NCBI GenBank assembly: GCA_031216915.1
Contig: CM062296.1
Location: 452,910,287-452,974,286, forward strand
Length of the DNA stretch: 64,000 nucleotides
Origin: Pictodentalium vernedei
Taxonomy: Eukaryota > Mollusca > Scaphopoda > Dentaliida > Dentaliidae
Direction: 5' to 3'
A program made the position numbers and the translations under genes. The notes beneath the pieces are model-generated. The model was not told the origin of the DNA, did no database searches, and worked only from the letters and a program-made list of their open reading frames with translations. Numbering within the stretch: position 1 is the stretch's first letter; each line of letters begins with the position of its first letter. Shown one piece after another: positions 1-10,200 of this stretch.

Positions 1-506
1 CACCGATAGTGCATGAAGCTCACTGACTCTTCTGGCAGAAGAGAAAGCTAAGAGAAAAGCTGTCTTATAAGATAAGAATTTGAAATCTACTGTCCCAAGA
101 GGTTCAAATGGCTTTTCCTTCAATTTAAGGAGAACCCAAGCTAAATTCCACTTAGGAATTAATCTAAGAGTTCTGGGTCTATTTATCGAAAAGTTTCTAA
201 CCAATTTCGATAAAGAGACATTAGATGCAATTTGTAAACTATCATGATGTGCATAGGTATCAGATAACATAGATCTATAACCCTTTATAGTAACAGGCTG
301 CAGTTTGATTTCGTCAAACAAGTATACTAGAAAGTTTGCAATGTCTGGAATAGAGGGATCAAATATATCTACAGAATGATCCCTACACCAACGACGAAAA
401 ACCTTCCACTTAGCCGCATAGTTTAGCGAAGAGGAGGTCCTCCTACAGTTAGAAATCGCGTCCACTGCTCGTCCTGTAAAGTGCTTGCCATGCAAGAAGG
501 ACCGCA
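1..506 (-). CDS. DIRS tyrosine recombinase, 5' part (runs off window)
   Basis: N-terminal part of a DIRS tyrosine recombinase, the enzyme that integrates the circular element DNA in place of a DDE integrase. It aligns base for base with the first half of the complete recombinase at 22900-23940 and overlaps the 3' end of pol (stop at 423-425) in another frame. Position 504-506, the equivalent of the copy 2 start, reads GTG rather than ATG, so either another start or translation coupled to pol would be needed. The catalytic residues lie beyond base 1 and cannot be judged. Confidence 0.8.
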
Positions 507-2738
507 CAACGGAAAAACGTGAAGGTTGAGACCTTGCGGGTTGTGATGGAGTTGACACGATTTCCCCTGCGAAAGAAGATCCTCTCGTGGAGGAAGCTTC
601 CGCGGTAGGTCCCACAACAGACACCTGAGTAGATTTATCCACGGTCTCTGTGGCGACAGAGATGCTACCAACAGAATCTTGCATTGAGATTGCTTTATCT
701 TTAGCAATACTTGTTGAATTAACGGCGCTGGAGGATACGCATATCCTATCATTCCGTCCCAAGGGATCGACAGAGCGTCTACTGCAAATGCTCTTGGATC
801 CGGACACGGGGACACATACGTCTGCAACTGATTGTTGAGATGTGTCGCAAATAAGTCTATCATTGGCCGTTCCCATTGGTAGCAAATCTGATTGAATACT
901 TGTTTGTTGAGAGTCCACTCCGACGGCAACAAGCGACCCTTTCGTGAAAGGGAGTCTGCTAGCACATTCAGATGACCCGGTATGTGACGGACCGAAAGAA
1001 GAACGTGATGTTCTAACGCAAACAGAAGGATTCTTTCCGTTAGATTGAACAACGGAACTGAATGAGTGCCTCCCTGATTCCGTATATACGCCACTACTGT
1101 CGTATTGTCGGATAGGATTTGGACATGAGCATCGTGAATAATGTCCATCCAGTGACGTAACGCAAGCCAAATTGACATCATTTCCTTGATGTTTATGTGC
1201 TTGCACAGGAATTGCGGATCCCAAAGACCCTGGCATCTCGAATCCGTTGGGATTAATGATGCACCCAATCCTGTTTGACTGGCATCCGTCATGATGGTAA
1301 AACTCGGATCCGGCAACTGCAGCGGAACTCCTTGAGTTAACCACTGAATGTTTGCCCAAGTCTGAATCTCTTGTTTCACTTGATCTGACAAGAGAACGTC
1401 TACATCAAGCGAATGAATTTTCACACTCCAATTCTGAGTCAGGAAAATTTGAAGAGGACGTGTGCGTAGCCGCCCCATCGGAATGAGATCCGCGGCGGCT
1501 CCGCACAGACCTATCAGTCTCATAAATTCTCTCGCCGTGACTTTGTCTGTGTGCAGACAATAGCGAGCGTAACAACTGACTAATTTCGCTCTGGTTAACG
1601 GCAGACGAACGAGATTGTTGTGCGTCTCGAAGCTCATTCCCAGATGAGTGAATGACTTGGACGGCACCAGATCCGACTTCTCCTCGTTTACTATGAAACC
1701 GAGACGTCGGAGCAATAGAAGAAGATTCTGAACATCGTTCTGAAGCGTTAACTCGTAGCCGTACCTCTGAAGAATGTCGTCCAGGTAGGCCGACGTTACC
1801 GCAGACGAATGAGCTCGGAAGTAGATCATTACCGAGTTCATTACCCGAGTGAAAGCCCAGGGTGCTAGATTCAATCCGAAGCACATGGCCCGGAACTGAT
1901 ACACCACTCCTAGGACTGCGAAGCGTAGATACTTTCGGAATGTCGGATGTACCATGACGTGAAAGTACGCATCTTTGAGATCTATGCTCGTTGCATAATC
2001 GTTCACCCGAATACTCGCTCTGACCGATCGAATCGTCTCCATATAAAACTTCGGAGCGACGATCAGCTTGTTTATCCAGCTCAAATCTATGACTGGACGG
2101 AACGAGCCGTCTGGTTTCGGAACCAGAAACAGATGGCTGTAGAATCCCAGAGATTCCTGGTTTTCTACGACCTCTACCGCGTTCTTCATTAAAAGAGACT
2201 GCACCTCTGATAACAGAGCGTCTCTTTTCTGTGGATTTGACGGAAGATGAGTCCACTTTGGACTTCGAGTTAATGGAGGCTTTCGTTTGAAGGATATCTT
2301 TAGACCTTCCGAAGTCACTCCTCTCACCCACGGGTCGTCCGTAATCGACGCCCACTCTTGTGAAAAACTCGACAACCTTCCGCCAACCGGAACGCGATAG
2401 AGGTCTAAGCCATCACCTCCTGGACCTGCGAGGCCTGCGGTAGGAGAAACCACGTCTTCCACGACCCGCACCTCGCCTCGTCGACCTCGGGGCGTCCGAC
2501 CGATTGTCCCGGCCTGAAGGACGTCCCGAACGAGAGTCGCTATCCTGACGGTCTCTCGAATAAGACCAAGAGGACGCACCGGAACCTCTATAGGAACCTC
2601 TCTTGGGCGCATTAGACCCAGAAGTGCCTGTCTTATTCGTGTCTGCTGTATCCGACCTTTTAAGAGCGGATCTGAACAACAGAGAATCATTAGCTTTCTT
2701 TTTAATTTTATCATAAATAGAGGAAAGCTTGCCGTCAA
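423..2738 (-). CDS. DIRS pol: reverse transcriptase-RNase H with C-terminal DIRS domain
   Basis: Copies element RNA into DNA. The frame gives 771 residues from the first Met. It overlaps the end of gag by about 325 nt in a different frame, a usual DIRS arrangement, so the true start may lie within or be coupled to gag. RT: FLVPKPDGSFRPVIDLS near residue 205, FGLNLAPWAF, and the catalytic YLDD box at residues 318-321. RNase H: TDAS (Asp near 485), then SDNTTVVAY and a terminal ADSLSR motif. The next segment, starting IDLFAT, matches the region that in DIRS elements has been assigned to a Dam-like methyltransferase domain; that assignment is from memory and I see no clear catalytic tetrapeptide. 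No internal stop, so this copy may be active. Confidence 0.93.
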   Translation of the reverse strand: MTASFPLFMIKLKRKLMILCCSDPLLKGRIQQTRIRQALLGLMRPREVPIEVPVRPLGLIRETVRIATLVRDVLQAGTIGRTPRGRRGEVRVVEDVVSPTAGLAGPGGDGLDLYRVPVGGRLSSFSQEWASITDDPWVRGVTSEGLKISFKRKPPLTRSPKWTHLPSNPQKRDALLSEVQSLLMKNAVEVVENQESLGFYSHLFLVPKPDGSFRPVIDLSWINKLIVAPKFYMETIRSVRASIRVNDYATSIDLKDAYFHVMVHPTFRKYLRFAVLGVVYQFRAMCFGLNLAPWAFTRVMNSVMIYFRAHSSAVTSAYLDDILQRYGYELTLQNDVQNLLLLLRRLGFIVNEEKSDLVPSKSFTHLGMSFETHNNLVRLPLTRAKLVSCYARYCLHTDKVTAREFMRLIGLCGAAADLIPMGRLRTRPLQIFLTQNWSVKIHSLDVDVLLSDQVKQEIQTWANIQWLTQGVPLQLPDPSFTIMTDASQTGLGASLIPTDSRCQGLWDPQFLCKHINIKEMMSIWLALRHWMDIIHDAHVQILSDNTTVVAYIRNQGGTHSVPLFNLTERILLFALEHHVLLSVRHIPGHLNVLADSLSRKGRLLPSEWTLNKQVFNQICYQWERPMIDLFATHLNNQLQTYVSPCPDPRAFAVDALSIPWDGMIGYAYPPAPLIQQVLLKIKQSQCKILLVASLSPQRPWINLLRCLLWDLPRKLPPREDLLSQGKSCQLHHNPQGLNLHVFPLCGPSCMASTLQDEQWTRFLTVGGPPLR

Positions 2739-4515
2739 AGAGAAGTTCTCCTGAGACCGAAGCGACTCTGAGAGAGTTCTTCACCTTAGAATCCACTAGT
2801 GTGGATGTAGCTAGGGCTGCGTCACGTCTAACCAACTCCAGATTTGCCACTGAAAGGGCGGAGTTACACGTGGAATAAGCTACTGCCCTTGAAAGAAGTC
2901 TTAAAGAGGATTGTATATCCTGAAACTCTTCCCCTTGAAGGCGCAGTGATAACGCCTTAGTAAGGTGATCTGCGTAAGATAAGGCATCTAAATTGGCTCT
3001 GTTAGACGCAATAGCTGTTTCCAACACCGCGGTTGGAATAGAAGCTGACGACGGTAATGATAGCTCTAAGTCTTCCGCCTCGTCGTCCATACGCAGAGGA
3101 ACTCTCGGTATACCCTGTCCTGCCGTGTCGAATTTATTCCTTGCATTAATGAAAGGCAGGTTAAGAGTATTAGCAGACAAGAAACCTGCTTTTCCCGTCC
3201 TGGAAGCAAGTTTAAATATAGCGTCGTTCAATAATTCAAATGTTCTTGCAACATTATTGGACTGCGACGGAAACTCGGGAGCGATGTCCCTGAACCGCTC
3301 AAAAAATTCAGAGTCCAATGACGCTATAATTCTCTTGTCTGGAAGCGCAGCAGTCTGGCCCGACGGAACAACTTGAGGGAGAAAGTGCCGGATGAAGTCC
3401 ACGGCAGCTTTATGTTGTTCCGAAAGGGATAGTTCCAATTCATCCGTATCCCTTTCACCATCCGGTCGGACCTCCCGATGTTCCCGGTCGTCCGCCCCCG
3501 ATGCTTCGGCGGAGCGTACCGACCCAGCGCCGTCGGATAATTCTCGATCCGACACCGTTTCTGTCGGCTGCTGGGATGCTGCGATAAGCTGTGCTATCTG
3601 CACAAGAATGTCCGACGTCGAGACCTGCGGAGGCGTAGTCTTTCGCTGCTCCGCCGAGGGCAGCTCCGCATCAGATGGCTCCCGCATACTTTTCCTATGC
3701 GAACGTCCGGAGTCCATCGGTCTCGAATCCCTGGCTGTCGGATGGTGTGACCTGGTCGCCGAAGAATCCTTCATCGGCGAAGCTGGCAAAATATCGGAGG
3801 TCACGCAGCCAAGGTGCGGTCGTGTGCGCCGACGAGAAGAGGAAGCATTAACAGTCTCTGCGGACTGCTTATACAACGGAGCGTCCCGAGCGACGGACGT
3901 ATGCTCCGCTAAAGACACATTTTGTACCACAACATCTGGTCCCAGATGTTGTTGTACGAGAGAGGGACCTCTCTCGCTCGCGGCCCGGCTGGACATGGAC
4001 GAGCTAGGAACCGGACTAAAAGGCTTCCTCCGTTCTCGTATACTATCCGCCGTCACTGGGTGTGCATCTATTATGTTTATAGTGCTCGCATCACCCAAAA
4101 TTTCCTCTTGGACCGCATCGGACGAACCCGGCTGCCGAACCATTCGGTGAATGGACGCTACACCGGGCGAGCTAGCGGACGACATTTGTCTAATCTCCAT
4201 GAGCACTTTTGCCGCTAGCTCTGAATTCATTTGTGACGACGGACGCACACTTGAAGAAGACAACATGGAAACATCACCCTGTTCTGGTTCCTCTGAAATA
4301 GAAACTGAGAGAGTAGAGTGACCTTGTGGAGAAAGAGCCGGCATCGCTCTTTCTCCAGAAACAACATATCGTGACACACGTTTCCAATGTTTCTCATCCC
4401 AATGTTCACATATAGGACAGGGATTAATGCGAGAACACTGACTACAATTAATACAATGATCATGAAAGTCAGAGGAAGATTTCTTCCTATTACAATTTGA
4501 ACAATGTCCCTTCAT
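2413..4515 (-). CDS. DIRS gag-like protein
   Basis: Putative nucleocapsid protein of DIRS copy 1. I place the start at the Met of MKGHCSNC (4515), because copy 2 begins there; the frame is open 17 codons further to 4566. A cysteine/histidine cluster (CSNC, DHC, CSQC, CPIC) occupies about residues 5-40 and probably binds zinc. A long polar Ser/Arg/Glu-rich linker follows. A conserved globular part starts near LDSEFFERFRDIAPEF and runs through the helical segment LETAIASNRANLDALSYADHL. The C-terminus is an Arg/Gly/Ser-rich basic tail (RRGAGRGRRGFSYRR), typical of nucleic-acid binding. It overlaps pol in another frame. No stop or frameshift is visible, in contrast to copy 2. Confidence 0.88.
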   Translation of the reverse strand: MKGHCSNCNRKKSSSDFHDHCINCSQCSRINPCPICEHWDEKHWKRVSRYVVSGERAMPALSPQGHSTLSVSISEEPEQGDVSMLSSSSVRPSSQMNSELAAKVLMEIRQMSSASSPGVASIHRMVRQPGSSDAVQEEILGDASTINIIDAHPVTADSIRERRKPFSPVPSSSMSSRAASERGPSLVQQHLGPDVVVQNVSLAEHTSVARDAPLYKQSAETVNASSSRRRTRPHLGCVTSDILPASPMKDSSATRSHHPTARDSRPMDSGRSHRKSMREPSDAELPSAEQRKTTPPQVSTSDILVQIAQLIAASQQPTETVSDRELSDGAGSVRSAEASGADDREHREVRPDGERDTDELELSLSEQHKAAVDFIRHFLPQVVPSGQTAALPDKRIIASLDSEFFERFRDIAPEFPSQSNNVARTFELLNDAIFKLASRTGKAGFLSANTLNLPFINARNKFDTAGQGIPRVPLRMDDEAEDLELSLPSSASIPTAVLETAIASNRANLDALSYADHLTKALSLRLQGEEFQDIQSSLRLLSRAVAYSTCNSALSVANLELVRRDAALATSTLVDSKVKNSLRVASVSGELLFDGKLSSIYDKIKKKANDSLLFRSALKRSDTADTNKTGTSGSNAPKRGSYRGSGASSWSYSRDRQDSDSRSGRPSGRDNRSDAPRSTRRGAGRGRRGFSYRRPRRSRR

Positions 4516-5400
4516 TGTGAAAGAACAACAATAAGTCCTAGTTACTCGCAAAAACCCCTGACACAAAGATACATAATAACATGATCCATTAATAAATGAA
4601 AAAACAATTGCAAAACAAAATAATTTTGAAAAAATATTTTTTCAGAGAAGCCCAAGTTGCTGAAAAGTAACGTTGAGCCCCGATGGATCCGATGGCAAAG
4701 TGTGGTCAAAAATTTTAAATTTATATAAAATAATTAATGAGACACTTTCGGATAATATAAATGTATCTTATAATGAGATAAACTACCACAAAGGCAAACA
4801 GCCCCCCTCAAAAAAGGCTGTTGCCAATGAAAACAAACAGTGTAAACACACTAGAAAACATGACTCCAGGCACTGAAAAAACTGGCCCGGAATCAGTCAT
4901 CAATTACACTCTATCTGATGCAAAACAGAGACTCCCAGGGGAGAATCTGTAGAACATCAGATGGAAGATGCAGAACACAAACGTTATACACCCATGGGTG
5001 AAAACGTAACTAAGGGGAAAATAACAGAAAACATTCTGTAACCAAGCAACTCTCCCAGGAAATTTTAGAAATGAAACTTCTCAAAAATATGCCAAAAGCA
5101 TGGGAGAATTGCCAGGGGGGACTTTAGAAGGCTAGGGGAGAGGAAACACTGAATAAGCAGTGCAACAATTAGCAAGAATGACAACAAGAGGCCCATGCCT
5201 CGAAAATAGGCAACTTAACATAATTTCATCAAAAAATTTTAAGTACAGCCCTGATTATTTTTTGCCACTTCTTTTTCCTCTCCTCCTTCTATCCTCCTTA
5301 GAATCACATTTTCTCCAAAAATTACGTGTCTGGCATCCTTTAAACTGAGATTTACAAGCACAAAGATCAGTGAGATGTTGACTGATGAAGGGCCAAACAG

Positions 5401-5602
5401 AGAATGATAATTGGCGCCAATTTCGGGACGACTGCGTCACTGCGCATGCGCAGTAGAGGCGTACTATGGAGGTCCTTTAGGACATGATTTCTTTTTGTTT
5501 TGGATGCAAATTTTGGGGATTGGGGGGCAAAATTTGTGTTTGGCCCTGGTTTTGTTGGAGTTAGCACCAGCTAAGTCTGGGTCATTGGTACAGTATAAAA
5601 AT
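5401..5602. repeat. DIRS copy 1 right inverted terminal repeat
   Basis: Matches the right repeat of copy 2 (28466-28661) and, inverted, its left repeat (21911-22139). It holds two palindromes: ttggcgccaa at 5411-5420 and a 16-bp NRF1-like palindrome (actgcgcatgcgcagt) at 5439-5454. The terminus is gtctgggtcattggtacag followed by tataaaaat. For this minus-strand element it is the 5' terminal repeat, so it probably holds the promoter. Confidence 0.88.
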
Positions 5603-7260
5603 ACACAAAATATACCTGCCTTGAGAAATTGTTTACCCAGGTCTGGCATTTTCAGGAGAGCGATTTATTCGCTCGCCAACTGCTCACCTTAAAAAAATTG
5701 AGGAGGGTGAAAAATAGCTCTCCTAGCCTTAAAAAATAATGATTACCACAATAGTCTATTCCTAAAACCCACAGGTTTTCAGATCTCTGCTATGTTAGTG
5801 GTCTCTGCAATATGGCCACACTGCTCCTCCCACACCTCCAGGCCTTACCAGGGTGCAGAGGTGTGGGAAGGGCAGTGTAGCCATCTCACAGAGACTACCT
5901 GGTTAGCAGCACCAAATAAAATGTACAAAGCCCACAAGGGAGAATTCATTAATAGTACAACTTCATTTTGCCACTTTCTGCTTCTGTAAGCTAGAGGAGA
6001 GCTAATCACTCCCATAGGCCATGTGAGGAGAGCAATTTTTAGCCCTCCTGCATTTTTAATAATGCCAGACTTAAGGCTTAAGATTTTAAATATGGTGCTT
6101 TCCAATTTGAGAAAAGTCTTCTTGAACATCCCTTCTGCTTCGGGCCTTTTTTCTGACTAGTATTCAAAATTTTAAGTTTTGATGGAAAAACACCTCTTTT
6201 GTCTAATACTGTCTGACTACAGTAACTGTCATTTGAAGTTTGAAATCCACATTTAGTCTCCAGTCTAATTTCTTTCAAATGAAGTCCAAACATCTCTATG
6301 ATCATAAAAATTGAAATCTAAAGTCACATGCTGCAAGTTACAGATTTCACTGTTTTGGGGGGTCTCGAATTTCTAGCATTTTGAGGCTCCAAATTTCCAA
6401 ATAATTACTATGAATATTTGTGATTGAGAATGGGATGGGGGTGGGCCTATTCAGAAAACCCTCACCCGCAACCTGTTCCCAAAGCCCTTCAGAAAGATTT
6501 AAGGAGCACTATCAGTTCAAAAATGTACAGGCAGGTGCCCCCTCTCCCCAAGACTTCTCCCAGCCCAAATGCACAGGGAACAACTGTTCCAGTCGAATTA
6601 GCAGACAGGACAACTTCAACAAGTCCATTTGGCAGCCAGGACAACTACCCCTACCCCTCCAGTCCAACTGGCAACCAGGCAGTGATGCTTTATGAAATTA
6701 CGAAGTAGGAGGAATGATACGCACTGTGCCCCGGCCATCCAGGCCTGGTATTCAGAAAAATGCAGGAGGGCAAAAAATCGCTCTCCTCAATCAGCTTAGG
6801 AGAGCAATTAGCTTTATACAGCATTTTAAGTATCCAATTGAACGAACTCATTGAAACTGAAACCAACAGACTACATCAGTGATTTTATTAACTTTACTAA
6901 GGTAAAGCAAAATACCTTCAACCCCCCAAGGGGGTTGAAGGTGGTAGTGGTAGGCGTATGACTTTCTTGGACAACAGGTCTGCTTGAATCTACAGTCACA
7001 TCCTGGTGCAAGTGCTTCAAGTGACAGGATAGTAGTAATGGTAGTATACATGTATTATAGTGTCAATATTCCTTGAATAATTACCCCTCAAACTGTGATG
7101 TTTAATTTAAAAAAAAAATTTAATGTGAGCATAATACATGTAATCTCAATCATCCCAGACCAAAATATTTAGGAGGGCAATTTTTCGCTCTCCTTAATTC
7201 TTTCAGGAGGGCAGTAAGGAGAGCTAAAAAAATCGCTCTCCTGAAATTGCCAAGCCTGGC
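5603..7260. repeat. non-coding DNA with scattered copies of a short hairpin repeat
   Basis: No gene is recognisable. Several diverged copies of a short motif family appear in both orientations, with gagagcga next to a T- or A-rich core and then cgctctcc, often beside a gcctggc/gccaggc motif: about 5645-5730, 5993-6045, 6735-6810 and 7170-7255. They look like remnants of one short inverted-repeat element. A separate hairpin lies at 5795-5915, and a short near-perfect palindrome at 6914-6942 (accttcaaccccc and its complement). Confidence 0.5.
5795..5915. repeat. imperfect hairpin with ~45-bp arms
   Basis: The inner arms atggccacactgctcctccc and its near complement are followed on both sides by weaker pairing (ggtctctgca against cagagactac). 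The loop holds ccaggccttaccagggtg. Possibly a degenerate MITE; no target duplication was identified. Confidence 0.5.
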
Positions 7261-10200
7261 CATCACTGAAGGTGGAGCACCCATTCCGAATGGGCACTTA
7301 GTTAGGCACAAATTGTTGGCCAATGTGGGACATGTTCTTGATTGAGAATGCAAGATGGGGTGGCACCCACTTGTTGTAAGGACCAGGGGCCCATCTCAGA
7401 TAAAGTTTTAAACTTAATACCCTAAAGACTTTGGCTTTATTGTCTGGCAGGGCTGCATGAGGTACACACAGCTAAAATGGGTTTAGTGTGGCTCGCTAGA
7501 TAAGTTTTTGCTAGGTCTGGAAATTGTAGGATGAACCTTGTCTACACTTAGACAAAGACAGGTCAACGGCATAAACATGCGCTCCCCCAGGAAAGCATCA
7601 CTGCAACCAGGACAACTGTATGGCCCACCTCCATTTTTTGTATTAAACTGAAAAGACTTTTTCAAGATTAAAACGGTGCATTTCGATTTTGAGTTTACTG
7701 AAATTAGATGTTATATAAAGTTTGTTTTTGTCAATATCATTTCAAAGATGATGTTTTGACAATAATTCACAATTTAGGTCCATCACATCTATGATTTTGA
7801 AGTCTGTTTTTAATTCTTTCACCATCAAACAATTTTACTCACATTTGATTTCAAGAGCAATAAGTTGAGGGTGGGGAATGGGGGATTTGTCCTACAACCA
7901 GGTATAATAAATATAAAATGGGGCCCTTGAAAAAGCGAAAAAGTAGAAAGATTTTATACAGTGACAACTGTCTAGTACAAAATATTTTGCCAGGCTTGTC
8001 TCGAAATACTGACACTTTTTACTCTCCACCTGGTGTGTGTACAGTTACATGTAAAACTATAAGTCCTGCCACTTCTAGTGCAGAAAATGCTCGTTAGTTA
8101 ATGCGCTATCTAGTGCAGAACAGTCAAGTAAACCTTGTTAAACATGCGATAACTTTGGTGCTACGTAACACAGAATGTAGTGCACTATTCAGGAGATCAT
8201 TAATTTTGATCTCCGACACATATAATTAGGAAAAGAAATGTGTTGTAACTGGACTCGAACATCTGTCAATATCATTTTGAATCTGATTCGCCTGGTAAAT
8301 TAGTGGCGACAATCAAAGAAAAAATGCTGAAAAATTGTCAAAATGACCAGTTTCAATTTTCACAAGAAGCCCAGACAGTGAAATCAAAGTCGCTGCCAAA
8401 TCGGATAATCGTCTTAATAAAACTGTTTTGACACCAACATTTTATCAATTAATATCTGTGAATAATACCGCTCAGTCTCCCAACTGAATTTTCAACGAGC
8501 AATGCGCAGCAAATTTCCAGTATCATTTAAAACCTTCTCATTCCTTTTTGAGGCCTTGTTCATATCACTAGCTACACCCAATAACAACAAACACAGTGGG
8601 CTGCGACATGCTATTCAGTACGATGGGAATCGCTCAGAGCATCCCCTGGCCAAATCAACCCCCATCGTTTTGATCTGAACCGTCCCTTCTATTTGATCCA
8701 AACCGATCTTCAGCATCCAGGCCATAAGGATGGCAAACGATTTCACCCCGACCATCCCAATTCAAACCGTCCCCTGAATATTTTGACCCACAACCCTCCC
8801 CCCCCCCCCCCCACAAGATTTTGAAATCATGACTTAGTGGCCACAAATTGGGTTTTTGAGGAAGGGGGGGGGGGGGGTTTCTTGTTTTGGAAAATGGCAC
8901 GTATGTTCGTATTATTCTACGGTTAAAAAAACAATAATTTTGGAATGTTGATTTTAAAACGCTCCCCCCCCCCCCCCCTTTCCAGTGCAGAGTGGTTACA
9001 AATAGGCCATAGGCCTACATGACTTTAAAGACCCAAGTTCTATCAACAGGCATACTGCTTGTATTTCCAGGTGATCTGTTCACAAGAGTACTGTCAGACA
9101 CTTTGGGATAAATTCTTCTGAAGCTAAGTGAGTTTTCGTAATTCTAATTTCTTTAACTTGTCTCAGTTTGCTCTTCAACTTTTCCGAACAGTCTTGTCGT
9201 CACTATGAGCAAAGCATATCTTATAACATTATCAGTAAACAACAGGGATGAGAAAGACAAGCAACAAAATTCGCTGAAATTTGTGAAAATTCCCTTAAAT
9301 CAAGTTGTTTTTTTTTAAATAAGAACACAGAGTGAACCAGTTGGGTTAGAAATACTTAATTTATTAAAAATTTCAGCTTTTGGGCCATGAATTTGCCGAA
9401 ATCAGCAAATTTGCTGAAAAATCCCATCCCTGTAAACAGCAGCTGGAAAAAAGGAGGTTTTTTTATTTTAAATTTTTATCCCAAACTGATTTTTATCTGG
9501 GTCAGATCTTTTCAATCACTCTTCATCATTAATCCTTAATTACTGATGATAAAAGAACATAAGACCCTTGGAAATATAAATTTTACACCTAATTTTTGTT
9601 AAGTAATCCATATCCTAATTGAGGTCATAAAACGGGAGCTTTGTATATAGACGGGACTGTTTTCAAAGCTTATTCACACCTTCTACTGTCAGAAAATGCA
9701 CAAATGGTGATTGCCAACATTACTAATTGCTATCTGAAAAACTGCCGCAAATAGAGAAAAATCTTCTCTATTCAGGCAGGATGAGTCTACATATACCGCT
9801 CCCAGTATGTTTACATCCAGAAGGATAGTGAACATCAACCATATTTATTGGTACTTTATGCCACATATGTGGCCGTCGGCACAATTTAGCCCAATAAATA
9901 ATAATCATATTTGTTCCGTAAATGAGGAACAGGAAAGTAGAATATTCAAAAGAACAACGGTCTGGTGACAATTTATGAAAATTAAAACCTGACAAGCCCT
10001 CTCTCCCAGAAGTGAAAGTACAATAAGTTGAATTTATGTGTAGGCCTACATCCACAGTTCCTTGAAGAAAAACGTATGTACGACAAGGACAAATGAACAA
10101 GGAAAAACACACAACAGTCTGTTTGAGGACGGCTTGAGGACTAAACTTCTAAAGCATCAACTTTCAAGTGTGTGGGGGGTAAAAACTTCACCGTGCAGGT

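Larger units (their letters stand above)
1..5602 (-). mobile_element. DIRS-type retrotransposon, copy 1 (cut by window edge)
   Basis: Minus-strand tyrosine-recombinase retrotransposon. From its 5' side (right) it reads: inverted terminal repeat 5401-5602, a leader of about 0.9 kb (4516-5400) without a recognisable gene, gag, overlapping pol with RT and RNase H, then the start of the tyrosine recombinase running off the window at base 1. It is closely similar along its length to the complete copy at 21911-28661, which fixes its right end at the motif cagtataaaaat. Gag and pol are open here, unlike copy 2, so this is the better candidate for an autonomous copy. The recombinase start codon is GTG where copy 2 has ATG. 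The left end and internal complementary region lie outside the window. Confidence 0.93.

Noticed and set aside
2993-4150. Long plus-strand frames opposite gag
   Set aside because: They are antisense shadows of the DIRS gag gene, whose frame has the recognisable features.
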